Source: Candidatus Acetothermia bacterium
Lineage (GTDB): Bacteria > Bipolaricaulota > Bipolaricaulia > RBG-16-55-9 > JANLFV01
NCBI GenBank assembly: GCA_024653345.1
Contig: JANLFV010000007.1
Coordinates: 16,578 to 80,577, forward strand
Length of the DNA stretch: 64,000 nt
Direction: 5' to 3'
Shown here: one piece after another, positions 27,879 through 35,467 of the stretch
Numbering within the stretch: position 1 is the stretch's first letter
Layout of the letters: each line of letters begins with the position of its first letter
Notes under the pieces: model-generated
What the model saw: the letters and a program-made list of their open reading frames with translations, nothing else
Told to the model about the DNA's origin: nothing
Databases searched by the model: none
Made by a program: the position numbers and the translations under genes

Positions 27879-28111
27879 CGGAGGAGGCGCGCAAGGAGGG
27901 TGAAGAGGAGGGAGAGGAGCAGGCTGAGCAGGAGGGATGTTCCCAGGGGGATGTAGACCCGGCCGCGCTGGCCGATCGGGATCTGGAAGTCGCCGGGGAG
28001 CCGGCCGAGCCAGGCGAGGCCCCTGGGGTAGAGGAGGAGGAAGAGGCCGGCGATAAGGGCCAGGCCACCGAGGATCAAGAGAAGGCCGCCGATCGCCCGG
28101 GGGTCCATCAT
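27875..28111 (-). CDS. DUF2905 family small membrane protein
   Basis: 78 aa with two TM helices (about 7-28 and 52-75) joined by a loop with L-P-G-D-F near 38-42, the DUF2905 hallmark. The function of the family is not known to me. It is translationally coupled to rnhB (ATGA overlap) and follows acpP by 10 nt. Two adjacent ATGs (28111, 28108) are possible starts. Confidence 0.82.
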   Translation of the reverse strand: MMDPRAIGGLLLILGGLALIAGLFLLLYPRGLAWLGRLPGDFQIPIGQRGRVYIPLGTSLLLSLLLSLLFTLLARLLR

Positions 28112-28121
28112 CGGGCGAGGA

Positions 28122-28379
28122 TCAGGGCTCCTCCTTCTGGCCGACCAGGGTCTTGATGTATTCGATGGCCTCCCCGACAGTGGTGATCTTCTCCGCGTCC
28201 TCGTCGGGGATCTGGATCCCGAACTCCTCCTCCAGCTCCATGATCATCTCCACCACATCGAGGGAATCGGCCCCCAGGTCTTCGATGAAGGTCGCCTTCT
28301 CCGTGATCTCGCTCGCATCGACCATCAACTGCTCCTCGATGATCTTTCTCACCCTCTCAGCGATCCCGTCCTCAACCAT
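28122..28379 (-). CDS. acpP: Acyl carrier protein
   Basis: 85 aa acidic four-helix protein carrying growing acyl chains on phosphopantetheine. The attachment serine is Ser39 in G-A-D-S-L-D-V-V-E. Homology covers the whole length, with a GGAGGTAGGAG site upstream. It lies downstream of plsX, which consumes acyl-ACP, so the gene order matches the pathway. Confidence 0.96.
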   Translation of the reverse strand: MVEDGIAERVRKIIEEQLMVDASEITEKATFIEDLGADSLDVVEMIMELEEEFGIQIPDEDAEKITTVGEAIEYIKTLVGQKEEP

Positions 28380-28484
28380 CTCTCCTACCTCCTCCGCTCC
28401 TGGCTTTCGGCACCCTTTATAACTGATCGCTGTCTCATGGTCAAGGGAAGGCTGAGAGCCAGCGGGCTTCCCGGGAGGCGAGGC

Positions 28485-29510
28485 TCAGCCCTCCCCGCTG
28501 GCCTGGAAGAGCGGGGTCCCGTTGAACCGGGCGATCCCCTGCTCGATCTTCTCCGGAAGGCGGCTCTGCACGGCGCTGTTCGCCACCTTGATCGCGTTCT
28601 TGATCGCCAGGGCATCGGAATGGCCGTGGGCGATGATCACCACGTTCTTCAGCCCCAAGAGGGGCGCGCCCCCGTGGTAGGAGGCGTCGAGCTTCTCCTT
28701 CAGCCACTGGAACTGGGGCGCGAGCAGGAGTGCCCCGACCCTGGCTCTCAGGCTCTCGTGGATCGACTTCTTGAGGAGGCCGATGACCGCCGCGGCGCTC
28801 CCCTCCACACCCTTGAGGAGGATGTTCCCGGAAAAGCCGTCGCAGACGACCACATCGACCCCGCCTTGGAGAAGGCGGTTGCTCTCCACATTCCCGACGA
28901 AGCCCTCGACCTCCTTCAGCAGGTCGAAGGCCTTCCGGACGAGCGCGTTCCCCTTGCCCTCCTCCGCGCCGATGTTCAACAGCCCAATCCGCGGCTGAGG
29001 GAGGCCGAGGATCTCCTGCATATAGATCCGGCCCATGATCGCGAATTGCTTCAGGTTATGGGGCGAGCAATCGACATTCGCGCCGCTATCGATCAGGAGG
29101 AAGTTCGCTGCCCCAGTTGTCGGGACGGAGACCGCGATCCCCGGCCGCTCGATCCCTGGGATCCGCCCGAGGTGGAGCAGCGAGGCGGCCATCACCGCCC
29201 CGGTGTTCCCGGGGGAGACGAAGGCCTCGGCCCGGCCCTCCTTCAGCGCGAGGATCCCCTGGACGAGCGAGCTGTTCTTCTTCCGGCGGACAGCCTCCGC
29301 TGGCGGGTCCTCCATCTTCACCGCCTCCGGAGCGTGAATGACGGAGAGTGGCAGGCGGTGGCCGCGGATCTCCCGCTCGATCAGCCCCTGCTCCCCGGCG
29401 AAGACTACCTCGACGCCGAAGGCCTCGGCTGCGGCTAAGCCTCCCCGGATCAGCTCCGCTGGGGGATTGTCGCCGCCGAGGGTGTCCAGGACGACCCGCA
29501 CTCTGTTCAT
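28485..29510 (-). CDS. plsX: Phosphate acyltransferase PlsX
   Basis: 341 aa. It makes acyl-phosphate from acyl-ACP for PlsY. Typical segments are V-L-D-T-L-G-G-D-N (about 7-15), S-P-G-N-T-G-A-V-M-A near 98-107, D-S-G-A-N-V-D-C near 138-145 and V-C-D-G-F-S-G-N-I-L-L-K near 218-229. The ATG at 29510 is only 8 nt from the 3' end of tRNA-Leu, so after tRNA processing the mRNA would be nearly leaderless. No independent promoter is seen. Confidence 0.94.
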   Translation of the reverse strand: MNRVRVVLDTLGGDNPPAELIRGGLAAAEAFGVEVVFAGEQGLIEREIRGHRLPLSVIHAPEAVKMEDPPAEAVRRKKNSSLVQGILALKEGRAEAFVSPGNTGAVMAASLLHLGRIPGIERPGIAVSVPTTGAANFLLIDSGANVDCSPHNLKQFAIMGRIYMQEILGLPQPRIGLLNIGAEEGKGNALVRKAFDLLKEVEGFVGNVESNRLLQGGVDVVVCDGFSGNILLKGVEGSAAAVIGLLKKSIHESLRARVGALLLAPQFQWLKEKLDASYHGGAPLLGLKNVVIIAHGHSDALAIKNAIKVANSAVQSRLPEKIEQGIARFNGTPLFQASGEG

Positions 29511-29518
29511 CAAGGAAT

Positions 29519-29610
29519 TGGTGCCGAGGGTGGGACTTGAACCCACACGGACGTTTTTATAGCCCACATGGCCCTCAACCATGCGCGTCTGCCAGTTCCG
29601 CCACCTCGGC
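29519..29610 (-). tRNA. tRNA-Leu (anticodon GAG)
   Basis: Class II tRNA on the minus strand: acceptor GCCGAGG/CCTCGGC, anticodon stem CATGG/CCATG with loop T-T-G-A-G-G-G, long variable arm, discriminator A, encoded CCA. It is the first gene of the plsX operon. Confidence 0.94.
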
Positions 29611-29623
29611 CTGTAGCGCTAGA

Positions 29624-29652
29624 ATCTTAGGGGAGGCTGGCCTTCTTGTCAA
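29624..29652 (-). promoter_or_regulatory. Promoter of tRNA-Leu and the plsX operon
   Basis: On the minus strand: TTGACA (29652-29647), 17-nt spacer, TAAGAT (29629-29624). Confidence 0.7.
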
Positions 29653-29686
29653 GTGATCCCCGGCGCACGAGCACCTCGAGAAAGGC

Positions 29687-29721
29687 GAGGCACGCCTGCG
29701 GGTGCTGCTCAGGCGCGCCTC
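29687..29721 (-). terminator. Terminator after microprotein 2
   Basis: 11-bp stem (29721-29711 with 29697-29687, one G-T pair), 13-nt loop, followed on the minus strand by GCCTTTC. Confidence 0.55.
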
Positions 29722-29741
29722 CTTGTGAGCCCTGATAGGTG

Positions 29742-29798
29742 TTACTTCTTCTTGCCGCCGGCGGGCTTCTTGGCCCCGCCCTTCTTCTTCAAGAGCAT
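29742..29798 (-). CDS. 18-residue Lys-rich microprotein 2 (MLLKK family)
   Basis: Encodes MLLKKKGGAKKPAGGKKK then TAA. A GGAGGAGGTGAG site lies a few nt upstream. It is driven by a consensus TTGACA-17-TATAAT promoter that shares its -10 with the divergent ArsR promoter, and is followed by a terminator hairpin. Nine of 18 residues are Lys and there is no acidic residue. It is paralogous to microprotein 1 at 23385. ArsR control is plausible from the arrangement. Function unknown. Confidence 0.68.
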   Translation of the reverse strand: MLLKKKGGAKKPAGGKKK

Positions 29799-29845
29799 CG
29801 GGGCTCACCTCCTCCCTTGTCGCAGAGATCCGCGCACGTGCGCAC

Positions 29846-29895
29846 TTGACCACCCAGGCGGCGATCATTATAATCCGACCATGAACCCTTGTCAA
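29846..29895. promoter_or_regulatory. Divergent promoters sharing one palindromic -10
   Basis: The palindrome ATTATAAT (29867-29874) provides TATAAT on both strands. Plus strand: TTGACC (29846-29851), 17 nt, TATAAT (29869-29874). Minus strand: TTGACA (29895-29890), 17 nt, TATAAT (29872-29867). Polymerase can occupy only one at a time. A 12-bp perfect palindrome, GCGCACGTGCGC (29832-29843), abuts the plus -35 and is a candidate ArsR operator. Confidence 0.85.
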
Positions 29896-29928
29896 GAGGT
29901 CTTCGTCACAGAGGTCGCCGATGTATGA
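29881..29928 (+). CDS. Candidate 15-residue leader peptide ahead of ArsR
   Basis: MNPCQEVFVTEVADV then TGA. Its ATG is the predicted transcription start (7th base after TATAAT), so it would be translated from a leaderless end. It overlaps the ArsR ATG (29921) in a different frame, so the two are coupled, or a +1 shift would join them into one longer ArsR with an N-terminal Cys. Confidence 0.4.
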   Translation: MNPCQEVFVTEVADV

Positions 29929-30244
29929 GCGCTACGCTGATCTCTTCAAGTGCTTCGCTCAGCAGTCCAGATTGCGGCTGATCAAGCTCCTGGCAAGCGC
30001 CGAGGAGCTCTCGGTGACGGAGCTGGGTGAGGCGCTCGGGGTGAAGCACTCCACCGTCTCCAAGCACCTCAACCTCCTCCGGCTCCAGGGCCTGGTGAAG
30101 TTCCGCCGCGAGGGCCAGCTCACCTACTACTCCCTCAACCTGGAGAGGATTGCCGAGTTCCTCGAGGAGTTCCTCGAATTTCTGCAGGTCGCGGACGAGG
30201 AGCTAGCGCTGAGCCTGCCCCCCAGATCAGCCCTCAGCTCATGA
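29921..30244 (+). CDS. ArsR family winged-helix repressor
   Basis: 107 aa with the ArsR core: F-A-Q-Q-S-R-L-R-L-I-K-L-L near 13-25, recognition region V-T-E-L-G-E-A-L-G-V-K-H-S-T-V-S-K-H near 33-50, and the wing F-R-R-E-G-Q-L-T-Y-Y near 63-72. The alpha-3 metal motif C-V-C is absent. One Cys (Cys12) remains, so the signal may be thiol/redox rather than As/Sb. It is divergent from microprotein 2 and probably autoregulates the shared promoter. Confidence 0.88.
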   Translation: MYERYADLFKCFAQQSRLRLIKLLASAEELSVTELGEALGVKHSTVSKHLNLLRLQGLVKFRREGQLTYYSLNLERIAEFLEEFLEFLQVADEELALSLPPRSALSS

Positions 30245-30326
30245 TAGTCCAAAAGATGTGTGTGGAATGCCCTCGGCTGAGCTCCGCGCCGGCTCGGTTC
30301 TCACAGGATCTTCCGAGGAGGGGAGG

Positions 30327-31046
30327 ATGAAGGGCCTTTGGCTTGCAACCGCTGCTGCGGTGCTACTGGTGATCGGGCCGGCTGCGGCCGGATCGGCTCA
30401 GGAGGAGGACTTCTCGCTCGGGCGCGGCTGGGGAGCAGGAGTGCGGCTCTTCCCCCACGCGGTCATGCCCCTGATCCCGAGCGATATTGATCCAGCGTTG
30501 AACACCGTTGTGTTCCTGCAGCATTGGTTCAAGGGCTCGCTCGGCTTCGAGGCCGGGGGCTGGCTGTCGAGCTTCAGCGACAACTGGAGCTCGCGGAGCC
30601 TCTTGAACCTCTTCGCCGGGGTCTTGTTCAAGCTGGCTGAGGGGCCGCGGCTTGATCCCTACCTGGCCGGACGGGCGATCAGCCTCCAGGTCTTCCGCAG
30701 GGATAGCTACATCGTGTGCGAGACTCCACCGGCTGAGGGTTCCTCTCGATCGAGGGAAAATGAGCCCCTCCCGCCTTGCTGGCCTTGGGGCTTTTCGGAG
30801 AGCCGGACCTCCACCCTGGCGGTCGAGGCTGCGGCGGGTCTCGAATGGAGCTTGGCCCGCGAATTGGCGACCAGTTTCGAGCTGGCCCTGGTCTACGCCC
30901 AGACGATGACCACTACCATTGCCACTCCCGCCGCGCGCGAGTCCGAGCCCGTCTCGAAGGCCAACGGGGAGACCCTGGCCTCGACGAGCCTGGGGCTGAC
31001 CCTCACCTTGAGCCTGAGCTTCTATCCTGCCCTCGGTCAGAGGTAA
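30327..31046 (+). CDS. Exported beta-barrel-like protein, unknown function
   Basis: 239 aa. Signal peptide at residues 1-24 (hydrophobic core, cleavage near A-G-S-A-Q). The mature part alternates hydrophobic and polar residues in strands ending in aromatics (L-S-L-S-F-Y at the C-terminus), as in outer-membrane barrels. Two Cys (C-E-T-P near 133, P-C-W-P near 152) flank a Ser/Pro-rich loop and may form a disulfide. GAGGAGGGGAGG precedes the ATG. It is convergent with a similar exported protein and overlaps it by 10 nt. Confidence 0.68.
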   Translation: MKGLWLATAAAVLLVIGPAAAGSAQEEDFSLGRGWGAGVRLFPHAVMPLIPSDIDPALNTVVFLQHWFKGSLGFEAGGWLSSFSDNWSSRSLLNLFAGVLFKLAEGPRLDPYLAGRAISLQVFRRDSYIVCETPPAEGSSRSRENEPLPPCWPWGFSESRTSTLAVEAAAGLEWSLARELATSFELALVYAQTMTTTIATPAARESEPVSKANGETLASTSLGLTLTLSLSFYPALGQR

Positions 31047-31573
31047 AAGGTCAAGCCGGGAGTGAACTGGACCAGTGGGCTGGGGAAGAAGAGCAGCCCG
31101 CCGCTGAGCTCGAGTATCCCGAGGAGCTTCACATCCAAGAAGACGGTGAGGTAGTCCTGGAGATCTCTCTTCAGTCCCGCTGCTAGGTGCAGAGTGAAGT
31201 TGAGACTGTCCCCGTGGCAGAGGATGCCGCTCCCGCCTCCGAGGTAGATCCGCGAGTCGCGCCCGGGGAAGTGGAGGAGGAGGGCCGTCTCGAACGCGGA
31301 GACCTGGGGTCCTCCGGGCAGGCTGAACCCGCCGGTGAACCGAGCTCCCAGGCCAGAGCGGGGGCCGAACTCAGCCACCGTCTCCAGCAGTTGGACTGTC
31401 TCCACAGTCATGCCCCAGATGTCCCTCAGGCGATGGAGCTCGAGGAGCCCAAAGCCCAGCCCGGCCGAGAAGGGCCTCTCCGCACCAGCCGCGCTGGGGT
31501 GGGCGAGGCCGACTACGGTCATCGCTAGGAGGAGCAAGCATTGCAGCACCTTCTGCCCAACTCTCAGGCCCAT
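31037..31573 (-). CDS. Exported protein, outer-membrane-barrel-like, unknown function
   Basis: 178 aa. Signal peptide at 1-29 (cleavage near A-G-A-E), then strand-like segments ending in T-P-G-L-T-F-Y-L, i.e. a terminal aromatic-rich beta-signal. The segment G-I-L-C-H-G-D holds the only mature Cys. It is similar in style to the convergent protein at 30327. The start at 31573 follows GGAGGTAGGGAG; a longer frame to 31645 lacks a signal at its N-terminus. Confidence 0.65.
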   Translation of the reverse strand: MGLRVGQKVLQCLLLLAMTVVGLAHPSAAGAERPFSAGLGFGLLELHRLRDIWGMTVETVQLLETVAEFGPRSGLGARFTGGFSLPGGPQVSAFETALLLHFPGRDSRIYLGGGSGILCHGDSLNFTLHLAAGLKRDLQDYLTVFLDVKLLGILELSGGLLFFPSPLVQFTPGLTFYL

Positions 31574-31723
31574 CTCCCTACCTCCGCGCAGGATTCTACC
31601 CCAGGCCTCGCTCGGCAGGGAAATCAGGCCGTGGCAGGCGGCCAATGAGCGGTTGAATCGCCTTCCTCGAGCGGACTAGATGGCTGGATGCAGGCTATCC
31701 GCGATCGTTCCTCCCGCTACTGA

Positions 31724-32620
31724 TCAATCCCAGTCCAGGGGATAGCTGTAGCGATAGGCCACGGTCCCGTCAGGCCGGTAGAGCCAGGCCTCGTCCTTAC
31801 CGTTATCCCAGATCTTATGGCCAGTCCAGTGGAAGTCGATGATCTGCTCCCCGCAAGCTGTGTGCTCTCCCCCTCTGCCTGTTGAGACCGGGCCGGAATG
31901 GACTCGGAGCAGCCCCCCGGCGGGCAAGATGCACTGCCCGGCTAGCTCTTGGCCGAAATCGAGCGTGTTCCGCGGGCTTCCCGACCCATCGCTGAGTTTC
32001 CAACCTGCTTCAAGGTCTACTTCTTCGTCCCCTCTATTCAAAATATAGACTACCTCGTCATCGCTCCATTGTTTGATCGCGGCGATCATGACCTCCGAAT
32101 CGCCGTAATCATCACACTGGCCCCACCAGCCATTCCTAGACCTCGCCGCCTCTAGCTGGGCTGCAACAAGCCAATCGGCATAACGGACATCGAAATCCTT
32201 TTCCTGCGAGAGCTGTGTATCATTAGGATCTATCACATCGAGCCTGGCACAGCCTTCCGCGACTAGCTGGACCTCGATGCTGCTCGTCTGGCTCCTTTCA
32301 AGCCTGAGAAAGACATGCGCTAAGAGCCTGTCTCGCACCTCCTGGTAACCCCCGTCAGTCGGATCCAGTTCCAGCCAAAGGTCCTTGGTAAGGGCCTCGT
32401 TGCATTGTTTGGCCTCAGGACCAAGACACTGGCCGAGGCCCGGGGCATTGATTGAGGCATAGCGCACTTCGCCTCTTCCGCCATCGTGGAGCTCAGCTAC
32501 GATCGTATCCCCGTCGCGAGCGCTCACCCCCCGCACCTGCTGCAACTCCACTGGTTCAGCGATCAGAACCAGACAGCTGACAACCGCTAGAGGGAGCGCA
32601 AGCAGTATCTTCCCAGGCAT
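31724..32620 (-). CDS. Secreted SNase-like nuclease with lamin-tail domain
   Basis: 298 aa. Signal peptide at 1-20, then a staphylococcal-nuclease-like domain (about 28-170): R-D-G-D-T-I, an I-N-A-P segment in place of I-D-(A/T)-P, and V-R-D-R-L-L-A-H-V, the counterpart of the catalytic R-Y-G-R-x-L-A strand, with R and D shifted. A C-terminal lamin-tail-type beta domain follows (about 178-298: V-V-Y-I-L-N-R-G, W-x-L-S-D). This pairing is known in secreted or surface nucleases. Catalytic competence is uncertain. GAGGAGGTG precedes the ATG. Confidence 0.75.
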   Translation of the reverse strand: MPGKILLALPLAVVSCLVLIAEPVELQQVRGVSARDGDTIVAELHDGGRGEVRYASINAPGLGQCLGPEAKQCNEALTKDLWLELDPTDGGYQEVRDRLLAHVFLRLERSQTSSIEVQLVAEGCARLDVIDPNDTQLSQEKDFDVRYADWLVAAQLEAARSRNGWWGQCDDYGDSEVMIAAIKQWSDDEVVYILNRGDEEVDLEAGWKLSDGSGSPRNTLDFGQELAGQCILPAGGLLRVHSGPVSTGRGGEHTACGEQIIDFHWTGHKIWDNGKDEAWLYRPDGTVAYRYSYPLDWD

Positions 32621-32658
32621 GATCGCACCTCCTCAAAGTTCCGGGCTTTACTGAGCCC

Positions 32659-32688
32659 ATCCTAAGAGAAGAGCCGCGCCTCTGTCAA
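32659..32688 (-). promoter_or_regulatory. Promoter of the SNase-like gene
   Basis: On the minus strand: TTGACA (32688-32683), 18-nt spacer, TAGGAT (32664-32659). Confidence 0.65.
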
Positions 32689-32699
32689 GGAGAGGGTCG

Positions 32700-33287
32700 C
32701 TAAGTTCTGACCAGCTCGAGCGCGCGCTTGATCAGCTCCTCCGTCGAGAGATCCTCTCCTGCGACTTGCGCCCGCTCGACCGCCCGGCGGGCCTCCGTCG
32801 CGGTGAACCCGAGCGAGCGCAGCGCGCGGAAGGCCAGTTCCTCCCGCTCGGAGAAGACCGGCCCCCCCTCCTCAGCCAACGCGAACTTCGCGAGCTTGTC
32901 CCGCAACTCGAGGATCAGCCGGTCGGCGGTCTTCCGCCCCACCCCCTTGATCCGCTGGAGCTCCTCGGCCTGCTTGTTGATCACGGCTCTGCAGAACTGC
33001 GCCGGGGCCATCGCCGAGAGGACCTGGAGGGCCAGCCGCGGCCCGACCCCGGCCACGCCCAGGAGCAAGCGGAAGATCTCCCGCTCCTCCGCCCGGACGA
33101 AACCGTAGAGCTCTAGGCCATCCTCGCGCCACTGGAGCTGAGTGAAGAGCCGCACCGGGCCGTCGGCCTGGGCCAGGTCGGCCCGGGCCGCCTTGGTGAT
33201 GAAGACGCGATAACCGATCCCGTTGGCCTCAACTACGGCGTAGCCTTCGCCGAGCTCGACCAGTTCCCCGGTGATAGTATCGATCAT
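32700..33287 (-). CDS. ruvA: Holliday junction branch migration protein RuvA
   Basis: 195 aa with the three RuvA domains: OB fold (1-63, M-I-x-x-I-x-G-E-L), tandem HhH domain with G-V-G-P-R-L-A and G-V-G-R-K-T-A-x-R-L near 78-125, and a C-terminal UBA-like domain that contacts RuvB (145-195). RuvB is not in the neighbourhood. It follows the YigZ-type gene by 23 nt, so the two may be co-transcribed. Confidence 0.95.
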   Translation of the reverse strand: MIDTITGELVELGEGYAVVEANGIGYRVFITKAARADLAQADGPVRLFTQLQWREDGLELYGFVRAEEREIFRLLLGVAGVGPRLALQVLSAMAPAQFCRAVINKQAEELQRIKGVGRKTADRLILELRDKLAKFALAEEGGPVFSEREELAFRALRSLGFTATEARRAVERAQVAGEDLSTEELIKRALELVRT

Positions 33288-33310
33288 CCTTGCCCATTCT
33301 AGGCCATGTG

Positions 33311-33910
33311 TCAGAGGAACTCAACTCGCCCCGAGGTCGCCTCGCTCAGGGCGTGCCGGAGCTCAGCGATGAGCGAGGCCGGGAGGGAAACCACTAGCCT
33401 CTGGCCCTCCCGATAGTCCTGCTCCTCGATCTCCGCTCGATATTGGTTGACGAGGCACATCACCTCGCCTGTCAGCTCGAGGGGATAGCGGAGGGCGAGT
33501 CGAGCCTTGCGAACCTCGGTCATGACCTCAGCCTGCGCGAGGGCCTCTCGGGCCGCATCACCGTAGGCGCGGATCAGGCCACCGAGCCCGAGCTTCGTCC
33601 CGCCGAAGTAGCGGACGACCACGACGAGAGTATTAAGCAACCCCCGAGCTTCGATCGCCCGCAGGATCGGGAGGCCGGCCGAGCGAGCCGGCTCGCCGCC
33701 GTCGGCGCTGGAGGCGGCGATACCGTCATCAGTGACGACTCGGTAGGCGTAGCAGTGGTGGGTGGCATCGTGATACCTGGCCCTGATCTCCTTGAGCAGG
33801 CGCGCGGCCTCCTCGGCGCTCCCCACGGGATGGGCCAGGGCGATGAAGCGCGAGCCCTTCCGGACTAGCTTGACCGAGGTCGGACCCCTGATGGTCCTGT
33901 ATTCATCCAT
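33311..33910 (-). CDS. YigZ/IMPACT family protein
   Basis: 199 aa. The N-terminal UPF0029/IMPACT domain contains K-G-S-R-F-I-A, D-A-T-H-H-C-Y-A-Y-R and D-G-G-E-P-x-x-S-A-G-x-P-I-L (about 69-83). It is followed by the V-V-R-Y-F-G-G-T-K-L-G-x-G-G-L motif (97-111) and a C-terminal DUF1949 ferredoxin-like domain. Bacterial members bind nucleic acid or ribosomes; the exact role is unclear. Confidence 0.92.
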   Translation of the reverse strand: MDEYRTIRGPTSVKLVRKGSRFIALAHPVGSAEEAARLLKEIRARYHDATHHCYAYRVVTDDGIAASSADGGEPARSAGLPILRAIEARGLLNTLVVVVRYFGGTKLGLGGLIRAYGDAAREALAQAEVMTEVRKARLALRYPLELTGEVMCLVNQYRAEIEEQDYREGQRLVVSLPASLIAELRHALSEATSGRVEFL

Positions 33911-33944
33911 CTCCGCCCTATTCTAGCGCCCGGCTGCGGCCAGC

Positions 33945-33973
33945 TTGAAACAGCGGCCGCGAAGTGTTAAGAT
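33945..33973 (+). promoter_or_regulatory. Promoter of the S41 protease gene
   Basis: TTGAAA (33945-33950), 17-nt spacer, TAAGAT (33968-33973), 20 nt before the ATG. Confidence 0.7.
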
Positions 33974-33993
33974 CAGCCCGGAGGGGTTGAGCG

Positions 33994-35199
33994 ATGAGAA
34001 AGCGGTCACAGCGAGTCGGGCTGGCCATCCTGCTCACCGTCCTCGTCGGCCTGGCGCTGTGGAACATCAGCACGACGCTGGGGCAGTCGGGCGCCACGCT
34101 CTTCGGCCCGCTCTTCCAAGCCTACGACCGGATCAGAGCGAACTTCTATCGCCCGGAGAGGATCGAGGAGCAAGAGCTCCTCTACGGCGCGATCCGGGGG
34201 ATGGTCGAGGCCCTCGACGACCCCTACAGCCGCTTCCTCACCCCGGAGGAGTATGAGCGGTTCAACGCGATCGACCTCAACGGGGAGTTCGTGGGGATCG
34301 GGGTCCAGATCGGGATCCGTGACGGGAAGGTGGTAGTGATCGCCCCGCTGCGAGGCTCGCCCGCGGAGCGTGAGGGCGTCCGCGCGGGGGACATTATCTT
34401 GGAGATCGACGGCCGCTCGACCGCAGGGTTCACGCTCGATGAGGCGGTCGCGCTCCTCCGGGGGGAGCCGGGGACGGCCGTGACGCTCAAGGTCCAGCAC
34501 CTCGACGGGACGATCGAGGAGATCACCATCATCCGCGAGCTGATCACGCTCGACCCGGTGGACTACCGGCTGGAGAGCGACGAGATCGGCTACATCAGGA
34601 TCACGACCTTCAACCGGAAGACCGCCGAGGAGTTTAACCTGGCGCTGCGCGACCTGCTCACGGTTCACCGGATTGGCGGGCTGATCCTCGACCTGCGGAG
34701 CAACCCCGGCGGGCTCCTCGACGAGGCGCTGGCCGTGGCGAGCGCGTTCGTTGATCAAGGGCCGATCCTCAACACCACCGATCGCTCCGGGACGAGGACC
34801 TATTCAACCCAGGGGAACAGCATCCCCAACCTGCGCGTGGCGGTGCTCATCGACCGGGGAACGGCCTCCGCAGCGGAGATCCTCGCCGGGGCGATCCAGG
34901 ACCATCGGATGGGCGTGCTCGTCGGGGAGCGGAGCTTCGGGAAGGGCTTGATTCAGACGCCCTTCACCCTCAGCGACAGCTCAGCCGTGATCCTCACCAC
35001 CGGGGAATACACCACGCCTAATGGGCATCGAGTCCAGGATCTCGGGCTGGTCCCGGACATCCCCGTGACTAACGAAGGTGAGGAAGACAGCCAGCTCCTC
35101 GCCGGGCTGGCCTGGGTGGAGGCGCGCCTGGGGAGCTTCTGTCCCTGCACTCCCGTCGATAGCCAAGAGCCCGTCGATCCGTTCCCGGCACAGGAGTAG
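33994..35199 (+). CDS. S41 family carboxyl-terminal processing protease
   Basis: 401 aa. N-terminal signal/anchor (8-26), a helical region ending in D-D-P-Y-S-R-F-L-T-P-E-E, a PDZ domain (about 95-180, G-x-G-V-Q-I then G-D-I-I-L-E-I-D-G), and the S41 catalytic core. The core has nucleophile Ser in G-T-A-S-A-A-E-I near 290 and general-base Lys in G-x-x-S-F-G-K-G near 315. It processes or degrades proteins with unstructured C-termini outside the membrane. The tail has C-P-C near 386. Confidence 0.94.
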   Translation: MRKRSQRVGLAILLTVLVGLALWNISTTLGQSGATLFGPLFQAYDRIRANFYRPERIEEQELLYGAIRGMVEALDDPYSRFLTPEEYERFNAIDLNGEFVGIGVQIGIRDGKVVVIAPLRGSPAEREGVRAGDIILEIDGRSTAGFTLDEAVALLRGEPGTAVTLKVQHLDGTIEEITIIRELITLDPVDYRLESDEIGYIRITTFNRKTAEEFNLALRDLLTVHRIGGLILDLRSNPGGLLDEALAVASAFVDQGPILNTTDRSGTRTYSTQGNSIPNLRVAVLIDRGTASAAEILAGAIQDHRMGVLVGERSFGKGLIQTPFTLSDSSAVILTTGEYTTPNGHRVQDLGLVPDIPVTNEGEEDSQLLAGLAWVEARLGSFCPCTPVDSQEPVDPFPAQE

Positions 35200-35467
35200 G
35201 CGCCTTCTCTCGAGGAGACTTCTCCACTCGGCGAACGCACCCGCGCAGGCTGAAGGCCGCCGGCCAAAGAAGTTGAACCCCTGGCAACCCCATCCTGGTG
35301 CACTTCCAGCTTGATCGATTCTCCCAAAGCACGCGGCCTGCAGCCCCGCTCCGAACTCCAGCCGGAGATCGAGGGTGATCTAGGTCACCCTCGGGCGGGA
35401 CCGAGCTGCGCTCACGAGCGCACGGCCTTCCTTCTAACCGCGACCCTCCAGAGGCTAGTTTTGGCTC
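35200..35467. other. Intergenic gap with a dyad symmetry
   Basis: No gene is seen. The only notable structure is a perfect 9-bp inverted repeat at 35370-35393, CGAGGGTGA-N6-TCACCCTCG, whose core TGA-N6-TCA has the spacing of CRP/FNR operators. It lies 75 bp before a cyclic-nucleotide-domain gene; it could equally be the S41-gene terminator. Confidence 0.45.
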
